A stretch of DNA of 64,000 bases, taken from assembly GCF_022406875.1 (NCBI RefSeq), contig NZ_CP023018.1, forward strand, positions 1,209,318 through 1,273,317, given 5' to 3'. Source of the stretch: Ectothiorhodosinus mongolicus (GTDB taxonomy: Bacteria; Pseudomonadota; Gammaproteobacteria; Ectothiorhodospirales; Ectothiorhodospiraceae). Each line of letters starts with the position of its first letter. Position 1 is the first letter of the stretch. The notes beneath the pieces are model-generated. The model searched no databases. It was not told where the DNA came from and was given only the letters and a program-made list of their open reading frames with translations. Positions 37,601 to 47,917 of this stretch are shown one piece after another. A program made the translations under genes and the position numbers.

Positions 37601-38572
37601 ATGAGTTTATTGATTAACGGTGAGTTGCGGCCTGGATGGTTGGAAGAAGAGACTGAAGACGGCGAATTTATCCGCCAGGATTCTCAGTTTCGATCCTGGA
37701 TCACTGCCGATGGTGCAGCGGGTCCCACCGGTGACTCAGGCTTTACAGCCGAAGCCGGTCGTTATCACTTATACGTTTGTTTGGCCTGCCCGTGGGCGCA
37801 TCGAACTCTGATTTTTCGATGCCTCAAGGGCCTTGATGATTTGATTTCGGTATCTGTGGTCAATCCCTTCATGTTAGAGCAGGGGTGGAGTTTCCATGCC
37901 TATCCCGGCAGTACCGAAGATCACATCAATGGTTTCGGGTATTTGCATCAGGCTTACACATTAGCCCAGCCCGACTACACTGGGATCATTACGGTACCCG
38001 TGCTCTGGGACAAAAAGACGCAGACGATCGTCAATAACGAGTCCTCAGAAATTATTCGCATGTTCAATAGTGCTTTTGATGATTTGACCGGCAATCAACA
38101 GGACTATTACCCGCTGGCTTTGCGTGAAGAGATCGATCGCATTAACGCGCGAATCTATGAGAGCGTGAATAATGGCGTCTATCGGTCAGGTTTTGCGACG
38201 ACACAGGAGGCTTATGAGCGAGCATTTGATGCCTTGTTTGCTTCGCTGGATTGGTTAGAAGATTTGCTTGCGCAGCGGCGTTATCTTGCCGGAGATGTTG
38301 TGACAGAGTCGGACTGGCGGCTGTTTACCACGTTGGTGCGCTTTGATGCCGTGTATTTTGGGCACTTTAAATGCAATCAAAGGCGCATTGTTGATTACCC
38401 CAATCTGTGGGCTTACACGCGTGATTTATACCAGGTGCCGGGCATTGCTGAGACAGTGAATATGCAGCAGATCAAAACGCACTATTACGCGAGTCATGAC
38501 AGTATAAATCCCACCGGGATTGTGCCTAAGGGTCCGCTGATCGATTTTTATGCGCCCCATGGTCGAGGCTAG
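37601..38572 (+). CDS. glutathionyl-hydroquinone reductase (YqjG/PcpF/ECM4 family)
   Basis: The 323-residue protein of the xi-class glutathione transferases has the catalytic cysteine in CLACPWAHRTLIF (about residues 56-68) and an alpha-helical C-terminal domain with ESDWRLFTTLVRFDAVY. These enzymes use glutathione to reduce glutathionyl-hydroquinones. The gene lies 32 bases after gshA, which makes its substrate; co-transcription is likely. Confidence 0.92.
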   Translation: MSLLINGELRPGWLEEETEDGEFIRQDSQFRSWITADGAAGPTGDSGFTAEAGRYHLYVCLACPWAHRTLIFRCLKGLDDLISVSVVNPFMLEQGWSFHAYPGSTEDHINGFGYLHQAYTLAQPDYTGIITVPVLWDKKTQTIVNNESSEIIRMFNSAFDDLTGNQQDYYPLALREEIDRINARIYESVNNGVYRSGFATTQEAYERAFDALFASLDWLEDLLAQRRYLAGDVVTESDWRLFTTLVRFDAVYFGHFKCNQRRIVDYPNLWAYTRDLYQVPGIAETVNMQQIKTHYYASHDSINPTGIVPKGPLIDFYAPHGRG

Positions 38573-38577
38573 GGTCA

Positions 38578-38985
38578 CTACGTCTGTTGATCCCGTGGCT
38601 GGAAGGTCAGGGACGCAGAGTTAATGCAATAGCGTAGCCCAGTAGGCCGCGGGCCATCAGGAAACACATGGCCTAAGTGGGCATCGCAACGCGCACAACA
38701 CACCTCGGTTCGGCGCATCCAGAGACTGTTGTCCTCATGCTCTGTGACTGCGTCGCTGGCGCATGCTTGCCAGTAACTGGGCCAGCCGCTGCCTGAGTCG
38801 TATTTATGCGCACTATCAAACAGCGGTGCGCCGCAGCACACGCAAGCATAAATGCCATCTGCTTTATGATCATGATAGCGGCCGGTGAAGGCCGGCTCGG
38901 TGCCTGCCTCTCTGGTGATGCGGTAGGTCTCGGGCGAGAGCTGCTCGCGCCATTGTGACTCGCTGCGTTCTGTCTTCTCAGGCAT
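38578..38985 (-). CDS. msrB: peptide-methionine (R)-S-oxide reductase MsrB
   Basis: The 135-residue protein has two zinc-binding CxxC pairs (CVCC and CARC), the GSGWPSYW segment and the catalytic cysteine in RYCINSASL. It reduces methionine-R-sulfoxide in proteins, using thioredoxin. No signal peptide, so it is cytoplasmic. It is convergent with the transferase gene, five bases away, and divergent from the sucrose gene. Confidence 0.96.
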   Translation of the reverse strand: MPEKTERSESQWREQLSPETYRITREAGTEPAFTGRYHDHKADGIYACVCCGAPLFDSAHKYDSGSGWPSYWQACASDAVTEHEDNSLWMRRTEVCCARCDAHLGHVFPDGPRPTGLRYCINSASLTFQPRDQQT

Positions 38986-39096
38986 GGAAAGTCCTCAAGA
39001 TGCCAGTTAAGTACTGCTGGGGTATGATGTAAGTCGGTTCTTGTGAATGAATATCCGATCCAAACCGTCTGACGTCAAGTCGGGCAAGCAGAGGAA

Positions 39097-41265
39097 ATGA
39101 AGCGCACTCAGCGAAAAGCCAGTCGCGGTGAAGGTCTTTATATCGTGCTCGTCAGCGTTCACGGACTGATACGCGGCAGTGATTTGGAATTGGGCAGGGA
39201 TGCTGATACTGGCGGTCAGATCAAGTATGTGGTCGAGCTGGCAAGGGCTTTGGGAGCCCATCCCGAAGTGGGTCGCGTTGATTTGCTGACGCGGCGGATC
39301 GATGATCAGCGGGTTGACCCTGCTTATGCCCAGGCGGAGGAGACACTAGCAGAGGGTGTGCGGGTCATTCGCCTCGATTGCGGTCCTAAGCGCTACCTGC
39401 GCAAGGAGCGCCTCTGGCCCCATTTGGATTGCTTTGCTGACAACGCCATCAAGCATATCCGCCATGTGGGTCTCAGGCCCGATGTGGTTCATGGCCATTA
39501 TGCCGATGCCGGTTATGCCGCAGTGCGCATTGCCAACTTATTGGGCGCGCCACTGGTCCAAACCGGTCACTCACTGGGGCGTGTGAAACAACAAAGGCTG
39601 ATGGAGAAAGGGGCTTCCGAACGGGATATTGAATCGCGTTACAACATGGCCCAGCGCATAGATGCTGAGGAGGAAACACTGCTCAATGCCTATAGAGTGA
39701 TCGCCAGCACGCAGCAGGAAGTGGAATCACAGTATGCGCTCTATGACCACTACCGCCCAGAACGGATGGAAGTGATTCCGCCCGGGACTGATCTTGAACG
39801 CTTTCATCCGCCGCCCAGCCGTTGGCGTCAGCCGCCCATTGCCGCCGAACTCAAGCGTTTTCTGCGCCATCCCCAGCGTCCGATAGTCATGGCTTTATCT
39901 CGCCCGGATGAGCGCAAGAATATTCCGACACTGGTGCGTGCCTTTGCTGAGCATGGCGGGCTGCGCGAGTTGGCCAACCTAGTGATCGTGGCTGGTAACC
40001 GCGATTCAGTGCGCAGCCTAGATCGTGGCGCCCGCAAAGTTCTGACTGAAGTTTTTATGCTCATCGATGACTACGATCTGCATGGGCAGGTGGCTTACCC
40101 CAAACATCATGCAGCCGATGACGTGCCCGATTTGTATCGGCTGGTGACCCACACCCGGGGGGTGTTTGTGAACCCGGCACTCACGGAGCCCTTTGGCTTG
40201 ACGCTGATTGAGGCGGGCGCCAGCGGTGCGCCGTTTGTGGCGACAGCTGATGGGGGGCCCAAGGATATTCTGCGCCATTGCCAAAATGGTGTCTTAGTTG
40301 ACCCGTTGGACAGCAAGGCCATGAGTGAGGCGATCTATCAAATATTGGCCGATGATAAACGCTGGAAAGCGCTATCGACAGCAGGTCTTAAGGGTGTACG
40401 CAAACATTACTCTTGGCGCGGGCATGCTGATACTTATGTTCGCAAGATCAAGCCTCTAGGGGCGGAAGCCCGCCGTGTGCGACGTGGTCAGCGTAAGCTG
40501 TCCGGCAAGCTGGTTCGGGCCGACCGCGCCTTGATCACCGATATCGACAATACCTTATTGGGTGATCGCCAGGGGCTGAAACGGTTGTTAAATGAGTTGC
40601 GTTCCCGAGGCAGCGGCATCGCTTTTGGCATTGCCACCGGCCGACGTCTTGATTCAGCGGTGCAGATTCTCAAAGAGTGGGGTGTGCCCACGCCTGACCT
40701 GATGATAACCTCGGTGGGCGCAGAGATTCACTACGCTGCGGAGATGACCGAAGATCCGGGCTGGATGACCCATATTAACTACCGATGGCGGCCCGAGGCT
40801 TTGCGTGAGGCTATCCTCGAGTTGCCCGGGATTGACTTGCAGCCCGAGGAGGATCAGCGCCGCCACAAAATCAGTTTCTTCGTCGATCCCACCTATGCGC
40901 CAGGTTTGCGCGAGATAGAACGCTTGCTGCGCCAGCAAGATCTACAGGCGAATCTTATTTATTCCCATGACCGCTTTTTAGATCTATTGCCGCTGCGCGC
41001 CTCTAAAGGCTTCGCAGTGCGCTATTTCGCTGACAAGTGGGGTATCGAGCTGGAACGGGTATTGGTGGCTGGGGACTCGGGTAATGACGAGGATATGCTC
41101 AGAGGGCGTACGCTGGGTGTGGTTGTCGGTAATCATGCCCCAGAGTTAGAGCGCTTGAGAGGCTACAAGCGCGTCCATTTTGCCAAGGCCAACTATGCTG
41201 GGGGTATTGTTGAGGCGCTTGAGCACTACGATTTCTTTAATGAGTGTCGAGCACCCGATCAGTGA
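39097..41265 (+). CDS. bifunctional sucrose-phosphate synthase / sucrose-phosphate phosphatase
   Basis: The 722-residue protein has an N-terminal GT4 glycosyltransferase domain with the SPS-type start SVHGLIRGSDLELGRDADTGG, the donor-binding EPFGLTLIEAGASG (from residue 364) and GGPKDIL. From about residue 475 it carries an HAD phosphatase domain with DIDNTLLGD (nucleophile Asp482), ASKGFAV and GDSGNDEDML. It should make sucrose-6-phosphate from UDP- or ADP-glucose and fructose-6-phosphate and then dephosphorylate it. Sucrose serves as compatible solute in halotolerant bacteria. GAGGAA precedes the ATG. No fructokinase or amylosucrase gene adjoins. Confidence 0.9.
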   Translation: MKRTQRKASRGEGLYIVLVSVHGLIRGSDLELGRDADTGGQIKYVVELARALGAHPEVGRVDLLTRRIDDQRVDPAYAQAEETLAEGVRVIRLDCGPKRYLRKERLWPHLDCFADNAIKHIRHVGLRPDVVHGHYADAGYAAVRIANLLGAPLVQTGHSLGRVKQQRLMEKGASERDIESRYNMAQRIDAEEETLLNAYRVIASTQQEVESQYALYDHYRPERMEVIPPGTDLERFHPPPSRWRQPPIAAELKRFLRHPQRPIVMALSRPDERKNIPTLVRAFAEHGGLRELANLVIVAGNRDSVRSLDRGARKVLTEVFMLIDDYDLHGQVAYPKHHAADDVPDLYRLVTHTRGVFVNPALTEPFGLTLIEAGASGAPFVATADGGPKDILRHCQNGVLVDPLDSKAMSEAIYQILADDKRWKALSTAGLKGVRKHYSWRGHADTYVRKIKPLGAEARRVRRGQRKLSGKLVRADRALITDIDNTLLGDRQGLKRLLNELRSRGSGIAFGIATGRRLDSAVQILKEWGVPTPDLMITSVGAEIHYAAEMTEDPGWMTHINYRWRPEALREAILELPGIDLQPEEDQRRHKISFFVDPTYAPGLREIERLLRQQDLQANLIYSHDRFLDLLPLRASKGFAVRYFADKWGIELERVLVAGDSGNDEDMLRGRTLGVVVGNHAPELERLRGYKRVHFAKANYAGGIVEALEHYDFFNECRAPDQ

Positions 41266-41579
41266 TCTTTGGCTCCGCCACCGAGACAGGCGGGCGACTC
41301 TTTAATGCGCCCGCCTCGCTCAATCCACTCTTTGGGCGAGTAGGGATGCAGCGCGAGTGCATGCACGGGACCCGCCAGCTCATCGGCCAATAGACCATTG
41401 ATCTGTCGATGCCGATCTAAACGCTTCATGCCCTCGAAGATCTCACTGACTACCGTGATGCGAAAATGCGATTCTGACCCCCGAGGCACATTGTGACTGT
41501 CGCTTTCATTCAGCACTTCTAGATGATCCAAAGTGAAGTGCTGCTCGAGCTTGCGAGTGATCTGATCTGAGATGCTCAT
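41259..41579 (-). CDS. BolA family protein
   Basis: The 106-residue protein has the BolA fold pattern: ITRKLEQHFTLDHLEVLNES, SHFRITVVSEIFEGMKRLDRHRQ and HALALHPYSPKEW. The His in the RHR segment is the usual Fe-S ligand shared with monothiol glutaredoxin. BolA proteins work in iron-sulfur trafficking and affect cell shape. The start at 41579 is preferred over an upstream in-frame ATG. It overlaps the sucrose gene end by seven bases, and its 5' end lies 42 bases before pepN. Confidence 0.91.
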   Translation of the reverse strand: MSISDQITRKLEQHFTLDHLEVLNESDSHNVPRGSESHFRITVVSEIFEGMKRLDRHRQINGLLADELAGPVHALALHPYSPKEWIERGGRIKESPACLGGGAKDH

Positions 41580-41621
41580 ATTTGTTTGACCAATCAATAC
41601 CTAAGTGGAATGCTTGCCATT

Positions 41622-44240
41622 ATGAAAGATCCCGCTCCAAAATCCACCCATTTAACCGATTACACTTCTCCGGCCTGGCGGGTGCCCAAAGTCTCATTGT
41701 GCTTTGAACTGGAGCCTGAGGAGACGCGCGTCACTGCGATGCTGTGTGTCGAACACGTGGATGGCCATCCGCAGCGGGACTTGGTGCTGTTCGGCGAAGA
41801 ATTGGTTTTGGAATCTTTGTCTCAGAACGGAGAGCCGCTTGATTCGCAATATTATGAATTAACCAAGGATGGCTTGGTGATTCGCGATCTAGACGAGAGC
41901 TGTGAGTTGGAGATCGTCACGCGTATTCATCCTAAGCGCAATACGGCGCTTTCCGGGCTGTATATATCTGAGGGTCATTTTTGTACCCAATGCGAGGCCG
42001 AAGGCTTTCGCCGCATCACCTACTTTCCCGACCGGCCCGACGTATTGAGTGTTTATGATGTGCGTATCGAAGCCGATGAGAAGCGCTATCCCGTTTTGCT
42101 CTCCAATGGCAATCCGGTCGCTCAGGGTGAGCTCGATAATGGCCGGCATTTTGCCCATTGGCACGACCCATTTCCTAAACCCAGTTATCTGTTTGCTTTA
42201 GTCGCGGGTGATCTGGCCTGCCACAGCGATCAATTCGTCACTGCTTCAGGTCGCACTGTGGATTTGCGGCTCTATGTTCAGGCCCACAATTTGGATCAAT
42301 GCAGCTTTGCCATGCAGGCGCTGAAAAAATCCATGCGCTGGGACGAACAGGCTTTTGGACGTGAATACGATCTGGATATTTTTATGATCGTCGCCGTGGA
42401 CGACTTCAACATGGGCGCGATGGAAAATAAGGGCCTGAATATTTTCAATTCCAAATGTGTTTTAGCCAGCCCACAAACCGCCACAGATGATGATTTCATC
42501 ATGATTGAGAGCATCATCGCCCATGAATATTTTCATAATTGGTCAGGCAATCGCGTCACCTGCCGGGATTGGTTCCAGCTCTCTTTGAAGGAGGGCTTAA
42601 CCGTTTTTCGCGACCAAGAGTTTACCGCCGACCAAACCTTGCCTGGGGTAAAGCGCATCCAAGACGTACAGCGCCTGCGCAATCTGCAATTTCCCGAAGA
42701 TGCCGGCCCTATGTCGCATCCCGTGCGCCCTCAGAGCTATCTGGAGATCAATAATTTCTACACCATGACGATCTATGAAAAAGGCGCTGAGGTGGTGCGT
42801 ATGCTGCAAACCTTGCTGGGGGCAAGCCTGTTTCGACGGGGGCTGGATTTGTACTTTGACCGTCATGATGGCCAGGCCGTGACCACCGATGATTTTGTCA
42901 AAGCGCTCGAGGATGCCAGCGGCCGCGATCTAAGCCTCTTCCGGCGCTGGTACGATCAAGCAGGAACGCCGGTATTGGAAATTCAAGAGGGCTTTGATGA
43001 CAGCGCGTCGGAATACCATCTCAGCCTGCGTCAACACTGTCCATCCACGCCGGGGCAGGACGTAAAAATGCCCTTGCATATTCCCGTGTCTGTGGCGTTA
43101 TTTGCTGCGAGCGGCGAGAAAATCCCTTGCGGCGCTGATGCGGCTATTGAGACAACACTCGAGCTCACGGAGCAGCAACAGACCTTTGTGTTTAAGGATG
43201 TTCATGAGCCGCCAGTGCTCTCTCTCCTGCGTGGTTTTTCAGCACCCGTCATCGTCCGTGATCAGCACCGCCCGGAGACTCTGGCTTTCTTAATGCAGCA
43301 TGAAGATGATGCTTTTAGTCGCTGGGAGGCCGGGCAACGATTTGCCCTCAATATCCTGTTGGCTTGGGTGGCTGATTGCCAGAATGATCGACAGTTGTTG
43401 TTGGATCCGCGCTTTAGTCAGGCATTCGCGGCATTGCTCAAGGATGCTCAGAGTCATCCAGCGCTCGTGGCCGAGACCATGACCCTGCCCAGTGAGTCAT
43501 ACCTCGGGGATCAACTCAGCACTATCGATGTGGAGGCGGTGCATATGGCGCGCTGCACTCTAATGCAGCAACTGGGTCAGCAATGTTTTTCCACAATGGT
43601 CGAAATCTATGAAAAAACCCAAGGGATTGCTGGCTTTGATGCCCTAGCATTGGGGCAGCGGCGTCTCCACAATCTGTGTCTGACCTATTTATGTGCCAGC
43701 GGTGAGTCCGAAGCCCAAGATCGGGCGCTGCAGCATTATCATCACGCCCCCGACATGACCCACACGATGGGCGCTTTGCGTGCCTTGATAGCCCAGCCTG
43801 GGGAGGTGATTCACCAGTGTTTGGGAGATTTTGAGCAGCGCTGGAAAGACCAGCCGCTGGTGCTGGATAAGTGGTTTTCGCTGCAAGCAATGGCGCCCTG
43901 GCCCGACTCATTGGAGCGGGTGCAGGATTTAATGCGGCATCCAGGGTTTTCCCTGCGCAATCCCAATCGAGTGCGCGCGGTACTGGGGAGTTTTACTATG
44001 GCCAATCCGCTGGGTTTTCACGCCATCGATGGCCAGGCCTATGCGTTCATGGCGGAGCTTATTCTCGAGCTTGATGCCATCAACCCCCAGATCGCCGCGC
44101 GTTTGGCAGGCTGTTTCTCCCGCTGGCGGCGGTTTGATGCCGTTCGTCAAAATGGCCAGCAGCAGGCATTGCAGCGTATTCTTGCGCAGCCATCTGTGTC
44201 TCGTGATCTTTATGAAATCGCATCGCGCAGCCTCGGCTAG
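41622..44240 (+). CDS. pepN: aminopeptidase N PepN
   Basis: The 872-residue M1 metallopeptidase has the exopeptidase motif MGAMENKGLNIF, the zinc site HEYFHNWSGNRVTCRDW (His301, His305) with Glu324 in LKEGLT, and an all-helical C-terminal half with DUF3458/ARM-like organisation as in E. coli PepN. It trims N-terminal residues in the cytoplasm. An ATG twelve codons earlier is possible but has no better ribosome site. Confidence 0.95.
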   Translation: MKDPAPKSTHLTDYTSPAWRVPKVSLCFELEPEETRVTAMLCVEHVDGHPQRDLVLFGEELVLESLSQNGEPLDSQYYELTKDGLVIRDLDESCELEIVTRIHPKRNTALSGLYISEGHFCTQCEAEGFRRITYFPDRPDVLSVYDVRIEADEKRYPVLLSNGNPVAQGELDNGRHFAHWHDPFPKPSYLFALVAGDLACHSDQFVTASGRTVDLRLYVQAHNLDQCSFAMQALKKSMRWDEQAFGREYDLDIFMIVAVDDFNMGAMENKGLNIFNSKCVLASPQTATDDDFIMIESIIAHEYFHNWSGNRVTCRDWFQLSLKEGLTVFRDQEFTADQTLPGVKRIQDVQRLRNLQFPEDAGPMSHPVRPQSYLEINNFYTMTIYEKGAEVVRMLQTLLGASLFRRGLDLYFDRHDGQAVTTDDFVKALEDASGRDLSLFRRWYDQAGTPVLEIQEGFDDSASEYHLSLRQHCPSTPGQDVKMPLHIPVSVALFAASGEKIPCGADAAIETTLELTEQQQTFVFKDVHEPPVLSLLRGFSAPVIVRDQHRPETLAFLMQHEDDAFSRWEAGQRFALNILLAWVADCQNDRQLLLDPRFSQAFAALLKDAQSHPALVAETMTLPSESYLGDQLSTIDVEAVHMARCTLMQQLGQQCFSTMVEIYEKTQGIAGFDALALGQRRLHNLCLTYLCASGESEAQDRALQHYHHAPDMTHTMGALRALIAQPGEVIHQCLGDFEQRWKDQPLVLDKWFSLQAMAPWPDSLERVQDLMRHPGFSLRNPNRVRAVLGSFTMANPLGFHAIDGQAYAFMAELILELDAINPQIAARLAGCFSRWRRFDAVRQNGQQQALQRILAQPSVSRDLYEIASRSLG

Positions 44241-44272
44241 GCCGTTGTTTGCCGCTTGCAAGGAGTAAGCAT

Positions 44273-44698
44273 ATGAAAGCAAAAATTAATTGGTTGGGTG
44301 AATGCGCTTTTGCTGGCGAGGCGAGCAGCGGCCATACCGTTATCATGGATGGCCCACCGGATTTCGGTGGACAGAATCGAGGAGCGCGGCCCATGGAGCT
44401 CTTGCTCCTTGGCTTGGGTGGCTGCACCGCCTTTGATGTGGTGCAGATCCTGCGTAAATCACGCCAAGAGGTGACCGATTGCCAGCTTTCCATCGAGGCT
44501 GAGCGCGCCGAGACTGACCCCAAAGTGTTCACCCGAATCCATATTCATTATCGGGTGGTGGGGCGTAACCTCAATGAAAAACAAGTGGCACGAGCCGTTA
44601 GCCTATCGGCAGAAAAATACTGCTCTGCCTCGATTATGTTGGGCAAAACCGCAGAAATTAGCCACGAGTATTCACTGCATGAGGCAGAGGCTTCCTAG
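44273..44698 (+). CDS. OsmC family peroxiredoxin-like protein (YhfA type)
   Basis: The 141-residue protein has the two OsmC cysteines: one in [13 protein letters not shown] and one in [11 protein letters not shown]. The [11 protein letters not shown] form is that of the YhfA group rather than OsmC or Ohr. Members reduce organic peroxides or are of unknown function. A clear AAGGAG ribosome site precedes the ATG. It lies 32 bases after pepN and overlaps the end of the convergent UDP-glucose dehydrogenase gene by four bases. Confidence 0.89.
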   Translation: MKAKINWLGECAFAGEASSGHTVIMDGPPDFGGQNRGARPMELLLLGLGGCTAFDVVQILRKSRQEVTDCQLSIEAERAETDPKVFTRIHIHYRVVGRNLNEKQVARAVSLSAEKYCSASIMLGKTAEISHEYSLHEAEAS

Positions 44699-46032
44699 CT
44701 TGTTGCGTTTTTCCCGCGGCCGATACCGTAATAGCTAAAGCCACTTTTATCGAGCATCTCAGGGTCATAAAGATTGCGGCCATCGAAAATCACTGGCTGT
44801 TTTAGATGCTGACGCAGGGACTCAAAATCCGGGCTGCGAAAGACATTCCACTCCGTGACAATCGCCAGGGCGTCAGCGTCTTGCAGGGCGTGTTCGTGGG
44901 TTTCGCACAGTTCGAGTGCCGGATGATCGCCATAGATGCGACGGCACTCATCCATGGCTACCGGGTCATAGGCTCTCACTTTCGCTCCGGCCTGCCACAG
45001 CGCCTCCATCAGCTTGCGACTGGAGGCCTCACGCATGTCATCGGTGTTGGGTTTGAATGCCAGACCCCATAAAGCGACGGTTCTGCCCGAGAGCTGACCG
45101 TCGAAATGATGATGGATTTTGCTGAACAAAACGTCTTTTTGGCGCTCGTTAACGGCTTCGACGGCACCCAATAGCTCGGCATTAAATCCCACTTGTCGAG
45201 CCGTACGCTCTAAGGCTTTTACATCCTTGGGAAAACAGGATCCGCCGTAGCCGCACCCCGGGTAGATGAAATGATAACCAATGCGTGGGTCAGCGCCGAT
45301 GCCGCGGCGTACCTCTTCAATGTCGGCATCCAAATGTTCTGCCAGATTGGCCAGTTCGTTCATAAAGCTAATCTTGGTCGCCAACATGGCATTGGCCGCA
45401 TATTTGGTCAGCTCGGCGGAGCGGATATCCATGAGCATGACGCGGTCATGGTTGCGGTTGAAGGGGGCGTACAGAGCACGCATGAGCTCCCCGGTGCGAG
45501 GGTTGTCCGTACCCACCACCACCCGGTCGGGCTTCATAAAATCCTCGATGGCAGCGCCTTCTTTGAGGAATTCGGGGTTGGAGACAACGTCGAAATCTCC
45601 CTGGCTGGCGCGTTCGGTAAGACCATTTTGGACTGCGTCCCGCACCGCATCGGCGGTACCAACGGGCACCGTGCTTTTATTGACGATGATCCGGTAGTCA
45701 GTCATGTGTTCGGCTATCGATCGTGCGACCGTTAGCACATGACGCAGGTCGGCTGAGCCATCCTCATCTGGCGGTGTGCCCACGGCAATAAATTGAAATA
45801 GGCCGTGATCAACGCCTTGTTTGGCATCGAGGCTGAAGGCTAAGCGGCCCGATTTCATATTCGCATGAATGAGCTCGTCTAGCCCGGGTTCATGAATAGG
45901 GATTTCACCGCGATTGAGTGCATCAATCTTGTCAGCGTCAACGTCAACACACAGCACCTGATTGCCCACTTCAGCCAAGCAGGCACCGGTGACCAGGCCC
46001 ACATAACCCGATCCGTAAATAGTAACCTTCAC
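44695..46032 (-). CDS. ugd: UDP-glucose 6-dehydrogenase
   Basis: The 445-residue enzyme has the NAD-binding [17 protein letters not shown] at the N-terminus, [19 protein letters not shown] and the catalytic cysteine in [16 protein letters not shown], plus a C-terminal [17 protein letters not shown]. It oxidises UDP-glucose to UDP-glucuronate for polysaccharides. The GTG at 46032 is preferred: GGGGAG sits seven bases upstream. UDP-glucose is also a sucrose-synthase substrate, but no polysaccharide genes adjoin. Confidence 0.95.
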   Translation of the reverse strand: MKVTIYGSGYVGLVTGACLAEVGNQVLCVDVDADKIDALNRGEIPIHEPGLDELIHANMKSGRLAFSLDAKQGVDHGLFQFIAVGTPPDEDGSADLRHVLTVARSIAEHMTDYRIIVNKSTVPVGTADAVRDAVQNGLTERASQGDFDVVSNPEFLKEGAAIEDFMKPDRVVVGTDNPRTGELMRALYAPFNRNHDRVMLMDIRSAELTKYAANAMLATKISFMNELANLAEHLDADIEEVRRGIGADPRIGYHFIYPGCGYGGSCFPKDVKALERTARQVGFNAELLGAVEAVNERQKDVLFSKIHHHFDGQLSGRTVALWGLAFKPNTDDMREASSRKLMEALWQAGAKVRAYDPVAMDECRRIYGDHPALELCETHEHALQDADALAIVTEWNVFRSPDFESLRQHLKQPVIFDGRNLYDPEMLDKSGFSYYGIGRGKNATS

Positions 46033-46124
46033 CCCAGAACTCCCCAAGAAAAATTCAATGCCTTATCAATTGTGCGAGATGCTAGCAGATTCCCAGTGAC
46101 TCGGCATAAAAGCCTTAAAATCGG

Positions 46125-46154
46125 TTGACAGTGCCTTGTTCAATAAAGAATAAT
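46125..46154 (+). promoter_or_regulatory. promoter of the tRNA-tufB operon
   Basis: Perfect TTGACA (46125-46130), an 18-base spacer and AATAAT (five of six, 46149-46154) are followed by a GC-rich discriminator (GTGCGG), typical of stringently controlled stable-RNA promoters. An A-rich stretch just upstream (AAAAGCCTTAAAA) could act as an UP element. The first tRNA begins 18 bases after the -10. Confidence 0.72.
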
Positions 46155-46171
46155 GTGCGGCTTTCGTTTTA

Positions 46172-46256
<85 letters not shown>

Positions 46257-46336
46257 TTTTGGCGTGTCCAGCTTGGGTTTGGGTAGGCGAGTAGCGTGTT
46301 GGAAAAGATGAGATTTTCAGGTCTTAGGGCAGTTAG

Positions 46337-46410
<74 letters not shown>

Positions 46411-46454
46411 AAAGACAAAAAGTGCAGTATCGGCAGCAGTATGCGCCAGGGTTT

Positions 46455-46530
<76 letters not shown>

Positions 46531-46587
46531 GTAAGTAGTTTGGTTTTTTTGACACATTTTAAAACAGCAATTGCGGAGTGCTAGAGC

Positions 46588-47778
46588 ATGTCCAAGGAAA
46601 AATTTGAGCGTACCAAGCCGCATGTGAATGTGGGGACGATTGGTCATGTTGACCATGGTAAGACGACGTTGACGGCGGCGTTGACGGTGGTTCAGGCGAA
46701 GAAGTTTGGTGGTGAGTCACGAGCTTACGATCAGATTGACAATGCGCCTGAGGAGCGTGCTCGCGGCATTACGATTGCCACGGCGCATGTGGAGTATGAG
46801 TCTGACAATCGTCACTATGCGCATGTGGACTGTCCTGGACACGCTGACTATGTGAAGAACATGATCACGGGTGCGGCGCAGATGGACGGAGCGATTTTGG
46901 TATGTTCGGCAGCTGATGGTCCGATGCCGCAGACGCGTGAGCACATTTTGTTGGCGCGTCAGGTGGGTGTTCCCTACATTGTGGTGTTCCTGAACAAGGC
47001 GGATATGGTTGATGATGCTGAGTTGATGGAGCTGGTGGAGATGGAAGTTCGTGATTTGCTCTCGAGCTATGATTTCCCGGGTGATGACACGCCGATTGTG
47101 GTGGGTTCTGCGCTGAAGGCCTTGGAAGGTGATACTTCTGACATTGGTGTTCCGGCGATTGAGAAGCTGATTGAGGCTTTGGACACTTGGATTCCTGAGC
47201 CTGAGCGTGCGATTGACGGTGCGTTTTTGATGCCTGTTGAAGATGTGTTTTCGATTTCTGGTCGCGGTACGGTGGTGACGGGTCGAGTGGAGCGCGGCAT
47301 TGTCAAAGTGGGTGATGAGATTGAGATTGTGGGTATTAAGGACACGATCAAGACCACGGTGACGGGTGTTGAGATGTTCCGTAAGTTGCTGGACCAGGGT
47401 CAGGCGGGTGACAACGTGGGTGTATTGCTGCGTGGTACCAAGCGTGATGAGGTGGAGCGTGGTCAGGTGTTGTGTAAGCCGGCATCGATTACGCCGCACA
47501 CCAAGTTTGAGGCGGAAGTGTATGTGTTGTCCAAGGAAGAGGGTGGACGTCACACGCCGTTTTTCAATGGTTATCGTCCGCAGTTTTATTTCCGTACGAC
47601 GGACGTGACGGGTTCATGTGATCTGCCGTCTGGAGTGGAGATGGTGATGCCGGGTGATAATGTGAAGATGACGGTATCGCTGATTGCTCCGATTGCGATG
47701 GAAGAAGGTTTGCGTTTTGCGATTCGTGAAGGCGGTCGCACCGTAGGCGCCGGCGTCGTCGCGAAAATTATCGAGTAA
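46588..47778 (+). CDS. tufB: elongation factor Tu (first copy, tufB position)
   Basis: The 396-residue GTPase delivers aminoacyl-tRNA to the ribosome. GTPase motifs are [10 protein letters not shown] (G1), DCPGHADY (G3) and NKADMVDD (G4), followed by the two beta-barrel domains. It starts with ATG after a weak GGAG. Its DNA is identical to the second copy at 62807 apart from the first base of the start codon. Codon choice is unusual for a highly expressed gene here: by my count threonine is ACG in 21 of 28 cases and leucine is mostly TTG, unlike groEL. Confidence 0.99.
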   Translation: MSKEKFERTKPHVNVGTIGHVDHGKTTLTAALTVVQAKKFGGESRAYDQIDNAPEERARGITIATAHVEYESDNRHYAHVDCPGHADYVKNMITGAAQMDGAILVCSAADGPMPQTREHILLARQVGVPYIVVFLNKADMVDDAELMELVEMEVRDLLSSYDFPGDDTPIVVGSALKALEGDTSDIGVPAIEKLIEALDTWIPEPERAIDGAFLMPVEDVFSISGRGTVVTGRVERGIVKVGDEIEIVGIKDTIKTTVTGVEMFRKLLDQGQAGDNVGVLLRGTKRDEVERGQVLCKPASITPHTKFEAEVYVLSKEEGGRHTPFFNGYRPQFYFRTTDVTGSCDLPSGVEMVMPGDNVKMTVSLIAPIAMEEGLRFAIREGGRTVGAGVVAKIIE

Positions 47779-47779
47779 T
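46589..47779 (+). repeat. tuf repeat, copy 1 (1191 bp identical to copy 2)
   Basis: From the second base of the tufB start codon to one base past its stop the sequence matches 62808-63998 without any difference that I could find. Flanking bases on both sides differ at once. This sharp boundary indicates recent gene conversion limited to the coding region. Confidence 0.95.
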
Positions 47780-47796
47780 CAGGTAATTAAGAGTTT

Positions 47797-47872
<76 letters not shown>

Positions 47873-47917
47873 TTATCCGCGGTGTTGCGCGGTGGCAATT
47901 GGATCGTAATTTATTCC

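Noticed and set aside
46549..46554. TTGACA between tRNA-Thr(GGT) and tufB as a second tufB promoter
   Set aside because: The sequence 16-18 bases downstream does not resemble a -10.
46717..47553. Long open frame (278 codons) on the minus strand inside tufB, repeated identically at 62936-63772 inside tufA
   Set aside because: It is an antisense shadow produced by the ACG/TTG-rich codon use of tuf; the product would be a low-complexity Thr/His/Arg/Leu protein with no recognisable domain, and the duplication just reflects the identical genes.
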